From CAG-917 sp051883555 (GTDB lineage Bacteria > Bacillota > Clostridia > Christensenellales > CAG-917), in contig JBJETY010000037.1 in assembly GCA_051883555.1 (NCBI GenBank), positions 1 through 8,424 on the forward strand: a DNA stretch of 8,424 nt. The letters run 5' to 3'. Positions 4,926 through 8,424 of this stretch are shown here, one piece after another. The notes under the pieces are model-generated. The model saw nothing but the letters and a program-made list of their open reading frames with translations, had not been told where the DNA came from and ran no database searches. The stretch's first letter is position 1, and each line of letters starts with the position of its first letter. The position numbers and the translations under genes were made by a program.

Positions 4926-5933
4926 TTATTTCTTCAATGCTTTAGCGATTAACAATTCTACAATCTGAACAGCGTTAGTTGCTGCGCCTTTTCTTATGTT
5001 ATCGGCAACTACCCAAAGGTTTACGCCCGATTCGACGGAGTCGTCTTTTCTGATTCTGCCGACGTAAACTTCATCGTGGTTTTCTGCATCGAGCGGAGTA
5101 GGGTAAACGCCGTTTTTGACGTCGTCCATCAAAATTATACCCTTAGCATTTTTCAAAGTTTCCATAACGTCTTCACGAGTGCAAGGCTTTTCGAATTCGA
5201 GATTGATTGACTCGCTGTGGCCGTAGAATACCGGGACTCTGACGGTTGTAGCCGTAATTTTTAAAGAATCGTCGTGAAGAATTTTTTTGGTTTCGACAAT
5301 CATCTTCCATTCTTCTTTGGTGTAGCCGTCCTCCATGAAAACGTCGATATGAGGAAGCATGTTATAAGCTATCGGCTTAGGGAATTTAGTAGGCGGATTG
5401 CCGACGATACCGTTTTTAAGGTCGTTATATCCCGCTACGCCTGCGCCTGAAACAGCCTGATAAGTGCTGTAAACGATTCTTTTGATTTTATATTTATCGT
5501 GTAAAGGCTTTAAAGCTACCATTGCCTGAATGGTCGAGCAGTTAGGGTTTGCGATGATGCCTTTGTTCCATTCGATATCTTCCGGGTTAACTTCGGGAAC
5601 GACAAGCGGAACATCCGTTTGCATTCTCCATTGGCTTGAATTGTCGACGACCGTTGCGCCGATTTCGGCAAAAACGGGAGCGAAATTTTTTGACGTTTCG
5701 CCGCCGGCAGAAAAGAGAGCGAAGTCTACTTTTCCTTTAAGCGCTTTTACGTTGTCTTCCGTAAGTTCGATTACGGTATGTTTTTTGCCCATAAAATCTA
5801 TTTCTTTTCCTGCGCTCTTTTTCGAGGCAAAAAGATAATAATTTTCGACAGGAAGTTTACGTTCTGAAAGGACTTCCAAAAACTTTGAGCCTACCATTCC
5901 GGTAGCGCCAACTACTGCTACGTTGAATTTCAT
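4926..5933 (-). CDS. asd: Aspartate-semialdehyde dehydrogenase
   Basis: 335 residues, the usual bacterial length. It reduces aspartyl phosphate with NADPH to aspartate 4-semialdehyde, the branch-point precursor of lysine/diaminopimelate, threonine and methionine. Visible features are the N-terminal NADP-binding GATGMVG (9-15), the catalytic Cys132 in NPNCST, Gln159 in YQAVSGAG, the substrate-binding EEWKM (207-211) and the catalytic His239 in RVPVFYGHSE. The start at 5933 is chosen because AGGAGGA lies five bases upstream. A longer in-frame form beginning at TTG 5987 would start within the -35 hexamer and is rejected. It is the first gene of an operon with dapA and dapB. The aspartokinase that supplies its substrate is not in the window. 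Confidence 0.97.
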   Translation of the reverse strand: MKFNVAVVGATGMVGSKFLEVLSERKLPVENYYLFASKKSAGKEIDFMGKKHTVIELTEDNVKALKGKVDFALFSAGGETSKNFAPVFAEIGATVVDNSSQWRMQTDVPLVVPEVNPEDIEWNKGIIANPNCSTIQAMVALKPLHDKYKIKRIVYSTYQAVSGAGVAGYNDLKNGIVGNPPTKFPKPIAYNMLPHIDVFMEDGYTKEEWKMIVETKKILHDDSLKITATTVRVPVFYGHSESINLEFEKPCTREDVMETLKNAKGIILMDDVKNGVYPTPLDAENHDEVYVGRIRKDDSVESGVNLWVVADNIRKGAATNAVQIVELLIAKALKK

Positions 5934-5958
5934 TTGAATCCTCCTAAATATATATATG

Positions 5959-5987
5959 AATTTACTACTATTAAGAGATTTTGTCAA
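5959..5987 (-). promoter_or_regulatory. Promoter of the asd-dapA-dapB operon
   Basis: On the minus strand, a perfect -35 TTGACA (5982-5987) is followed after 17 bases by TAAATT (5959-5964, 4 of 6 to consensus). Transcription would start near 5952, about 20 bases before the asd start codon. That leaves no room for a lysine riboswitch or an attenuator in the leader. Confidence 0.6.
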
Positions 5988-6015
5988 TTTTATTAAAAAA
6001 GTTTAATTTATTTAT

Positions 6016-6044
6016 TTGATATTTGCTCTATCTTATAGTAAAAT
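6016..6044 (+). promoter_or_regulatory. Promoter of the membrane-protein/TPR operon
   Basis: TTGATA (6016-6021), a 17-base spacer and TAAAAT (6039-6044). Transcription would start near 6051, giving a leader of about 23 bases that contains TAGGAG (6063-6068), five bases from the start codon. It is divergent from the asd promoter, with the -35 hexamers about 30 bases apart. Confidence 0.7.
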
Positions 6045-6073
6045 GAAAACACTAATTCGTCGTAGGAGTTAAG

Positions 6074-7207
6074 ATGGCAAAGACTCAATATGGAATTAAG
6101 GCTGATAAGAAACAAAGAGAGCCTAAATTGTTATGTAAAAAACTTTTCACGGTAGGAAACGAACTTCGTGAAGCACCTGTTCCGGAAACAATGGTAAATC
6201 AGGAGGGAAAGACCGTTCCTTTCGTTCCTAAGTACCGTGAAAGCATAAAGGGCGGTTATTCGGCTTATAAAGATAACGTAAAAGTTATGTTGAAAGCCGG
6301 ATTGTACTTTTTGATATTTTTTGCGGCCATGTTTGTTTTTGTAGCATACGGATACGGCGCGATTATGGACCGTTATACGATAAGCGGCGCAAACTTTATG
6401 GGAAACGTAGGAATAGGTTATCCCGGAGTTGTCTCGGATATGGGCACGATTTACGCCAGCCAGATAAACGCGTATAATTACATATTCTATTTTGCCTTGC
6501 CGTGTATCTTTTTGATTTCAATCGGTATGGCAGGACTTTTCAACGTCGCTAAAAAACTTATATGGAACGAACCTATAAAATACGTTGCCAAACCGTTTTT
6601 CAGCGGTATAGCAAAGAATTGGTGGAAATATATCCTTTTCGTGATGCTTGGCACGGGAATCGGTCTTGCAATGGGAACGGCTCTTGTAAACCTTCTTTCC
6701 AAAATCGAATTGGGAGTCGCTACGGCAGGCGATTATTGCGGTTGCGTATTTTCGTTTGTGATAGGTTTTCCGTTGTGCGTTTTCCCTATGGTTGCAATTA
6801 CGATCATTCCGTCGTATAAGCTCGGATTCGGACAGCTCATAAAAGATTCGTTCGTGATTTCATTAAACCGTTTCCTCCCGTATGCGTTGACTTTGATTAT
6901 CACGCTTTTGCCGCTCGGCTTATTGTTTATAAACGGAATTTTTGCGATAATACTTTGTATAGTGCTTATTGCTTTCGGCTTTCCTCTTTGGGCAATGCTT
7001 TGGACGGGACTTGGACACGGCAGCTATCTTAAATGCGTTTATCTTTATGAATACGAATCTAATAAAAAGGTAAATCCTTATCTTAAAAAAGACGGTGCTA
7101 AAAAAGATAACAAAACGGAAATAAGCGGCACTACCGAAGCGGTCGAAAAGAAACAGAATAAAAAGCCGCAGGCTTATTCTAATCCTAAAAAGAAAAAGAA
7201 GAAATAA
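6074..7207 (+). CDS. Polytopic membrane protein of unknown function with Lys-rich C-terminal tail
   Basis: 377 residues. A basic N-terminal cytosolic region (1-70) is followed by about six hydrophobic segments, near residues 74-98, 134-158, 184-208, 222-247, 266-288 and 289-315. A hydrophilic tail (about 327-377) ends in Asn-Pro and six lysines. Segments 2 and 3 flank a conserved-looking amphipathic loop (WNEPIKY ... GIAKNWWKY). The arrangement loosely recalls DUF624/YesL-type membrane proteins, but I do not recognise the family with confidence. There is no signal peptide, transporter motif or catalytic motif. The start is supported by TAGGAG at 6063-6068. The next gene, a TPR protein, begins in the last base of the stop codon, so the two are almost certainly translated together and may work together. 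The tail could bind acidic partners or phospholipid; that is speculation. Confidence 0.85.
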   Translation: MAKTQYGIKADKKQREPKLLCKKLFTVGNELREAPVPETMVNQEGKTVPFVPKYRESIKGGYSAYKDNVKVMLKAGLYFLIFFAAMFVFVAYGYGAIMDRYTISGANFMGNVGIGYPGVVSDMGTIYASQINAYNYIFYFALPCIFLISIGMAGLFNVAKKLIWNEPIKYVAKPFFSGIAKNWWKYILFVMLGTGIGLAMGTALVNLLSKIELGVATAGDYCGCVFSFVIGFPLCVFPMVAITIIPSYKLGFGQLIKDSFVISLNRFLPYALTLIITLLPLGLLFINGIFAIILCIVLIAFGFPLWAMLWTGLGHGSYLKCVYLYEYESNKKVNPYLKKDGAKKDNKTEISGTTEAVEKKQNKKPQAYSNPKKKKKK

Positions 7208-8424
7208 TGGCAAAAATTTATGATTTTAACTTAAACGAGGAGCAGTGCTTAAATTTAGCGTACGAGGCGGTTGAAAACGGCGACGTCAAAAAAAGTCTTA
7301 TGTACGTTCATAAAGCATTGGAACTTAATCCGGATAACATTGAGGCGAATTTTTATCTCGCCTCTATTTATTCTGATTTAAACGCTTTCGAATTTTCCAA
7401 CGACGTCATTTGCAAGATTCTTCCTAAAGTGAAAAGCAAGGAAGAAAAAGAACGCTTTTATATTCTTTTGGGAGCAAATTCTTCTGCTTTGGGCGACTAT
7501 GAATCGGCTACGAAATATGCGTCGATGATAGACGTAACGAGCGAATATTACGACGATATCGAAGAAGTTTTCGACATCGAAGAAATCGCTCCGCCTAAGC
7601 GGTTTTATCTTGCGTATCCGCGTGGCGAAGAATATTATTCCAGACGTATCGACGAAGCGCATAATCTTGTAAAAGCCAAGAAAATCGACGAGGCTTTGAA
7701 AGTGCTTGACGAATTTACCGTCGGCACGCCGTATAAAGACGGTGCGGACCATTTGCGACTTATTTGCTATATGATAAAGGACGACTTCGATTCCGTCATC
7801 TATTACGCGCAGTCGTCGATAGATAACGGCGGCAAAAAGCCTGCTATAAAGTGTTTGTTGATTACGGCATTGCTTTTTGAGAACAGACAGAAAGAAGCGG
7901 AAGAAAAGGCAAAAGAGCTGTTGACCGAAGATTACGACTCCATCGACGATTTAAGCGTGCTATTGCCGTTGCTTGTAAATCTCGGCATGGACGAAGAAGT
8001 CAATTATTATTGCAAGAAATTTCTTGAAAAGATAAATTATCATCCGCAGACTTTGATGTGGTATGCGCAAAGTTTTTATAATCTCGGAAAAAAGGAAGAA
8101 GCGAAAGCCGTTATGCGCGAATGTTATTCGATATATCGCAATTATCTTCCCGCTAAGTTTTATATAGATTATTTCGACGGCGACGCTCCGAGAATTAAGT
8201 ATTCGGCGGGACTGCCTCTTCCCGAAGTGCTTGAAAGACAGAAAAAGATTAAAAACTTTTTGATGATGAAACCCGTCGAAGCGCAAAAGGCATACTTTTA
8301 CGATAAAGAGCTGAACAGCCTGATTAAATGGGCTTTTCATGAAGGCGGCGGAATCGTAGTCGCATTGATTTTAAAAATGGCGGAATTTTATTCGACGGAT
8401 ATGAACGACGTTTTTGATTTAATT
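7207..8424 (+). CDS. Tetratricopeptide-repeat protein, 3' end outside the window
   Basis: The frame is open from ATG 7207 to the right edge (406 codons seen, no stop), so the gene is partial. The start overlaps the previous stop codon as TAATG. There is no clear Shine-Dalgarno, only an A/G-rich stretch, so translational coupling is likely. The protein has no signal peptide or membrane segment and is acidic and helical. Residues 11-44 form a clear TPR (LAYEAVENGDVKKSLMYVHK ending ALELNPDN). Two more degenerate units follow to about residue 115 (FYLASIYSDL and LLGANSSALGDYESA). Further units appear near 150-170, 180-215 and 275-310 (LMWYAQSFYNLGKKEEA). TPRs form protein-binding solenoids; the partner is unknown, and the membrane protein encoded just upstream is the obvious candidate. 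Confidence 0.85.
   Translation, partial: MAKIYDFNLNEEQCLNLAYEAVENGDVKKSLMYVHKALELNPDNIEANFYLASIYSDLNAFEFSNDVICKILPKVKSKEEKERFYILLGANSSALGDYESATKYASMIDVTSEYYDDIEEVFDIEEIAPPKRFYLAYPRGEEYYSRRIDEAHNLVKAKKIDEALKVLDEFTVGTPYKDGADHLRLICYMIKDDFDSVIYYAQSSIDNGGKKPAIKCLLITALLFENRQKEAEEKAKELLTEDYDSIDDLSVLLPLLVNLGMDEEVNYYCKKFLEKINYHPQTLMWYAQSFYNLGKKEEAKAVMRECYSIYRNYLPAKFYIDYFDGDAPRIKYSAGLPLPEVLERQKKIKNFLMMKPVEAQKAYFYDKELNSLIKWAFHEGGGIVVALILKMAEFYSTDMNDVFDLI

Noticed and set aside
5934..5987. An 18-residue longer N-terminus for Asd starting at TTG 5987
   Set aside because: The TTG is part of the TTGACA -35 hexamer, and the inner ATG has AGGAGGA at ideal distance and gives the normal family start MKFNVAVVGATG.
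7378..8340. Minus-strand reading frames of about 125 codons at 7378-7752 and 7960-8340
   Set aside because: They lie antisense to the TPR gene, whose forward frame is open throughout and has clear TPR motifs; their composition is typical of shadow frames.

Overview
The window looks like the chromosome of a low-GC, Gram-positive-type bacterium, most likely an uncultured member of the Clostridia (Bacillota). The reasons are AT-rich intergenic DNA, strong AGGAGG-type ribosome binding sites, TTGACA/TATAAT-like promoters, short intrinsic terminators with T-runs, and a diaminopimelate-type lysine operon. I cannot name a genus from the sequence alone.

Layout, left to right. Positions 1-233 are non-coding, with short repeats and a UUCG-loop terminator. 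A leftward gene (234-647) encodes a small cytosolic protein: a CBM20-like starch/glycogen-binding domain behind a Lys/Ala/Thr-rich tail. An AT-rich gap follows, then a rightward tRNA-Ser(CGA) with its own promoter and terminator, and just after it a possible small RNA unit (about 1339-1413). Positions 1414-2006 carry no gene. They hold a leftward terminator and a cluster of degenerate repeats: a 20-bp tandem unit, a roughly 100-bp segment duplicated at 117-bp spacing, and a perfect 2 x 16-bp tandem. The cluster runs up to the stop codon of a leftward gene (2007-2441) for a two-helix membrane protein ending in a zinc ribbon.

The centre is a leftward operon for the aspartate-to-lysine/diaminopimelate route: asd (5933-4926), dapA (4821-3943) and dapB (3932-2742), ending at a terminator at 2579-2622. 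Asd makes aspartate semialdehyde, DapA condenses it with pyruvate, and DapB reduces the product. The striking point is DapB: after a complete reductase (about 250 residues) it carries about 145 more residues that closely resemble the tandem ACT regulatory domains of aspartokinase. DapA in the same operon lacks residues tied to lysine feedback in the E. coli enzyme (Ala53, Lys56, Gln84). The asd leader is too short to hold a lysine riboswitch. Together this suggests that feedback sensing in this pathway may have moved onto DapB, or that DapB docks to aspartokinase through its ACT domains.

Divergent from asd is a rightward two-gene operon: a polytopic membrane protein of unknown function with a Lys-rich tail (6074-7207), and a TPR-repeat protein starting inside its stop codon (7207) and running off the right edge. 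No CRISPR array, insertion sequence or integrase was seen.
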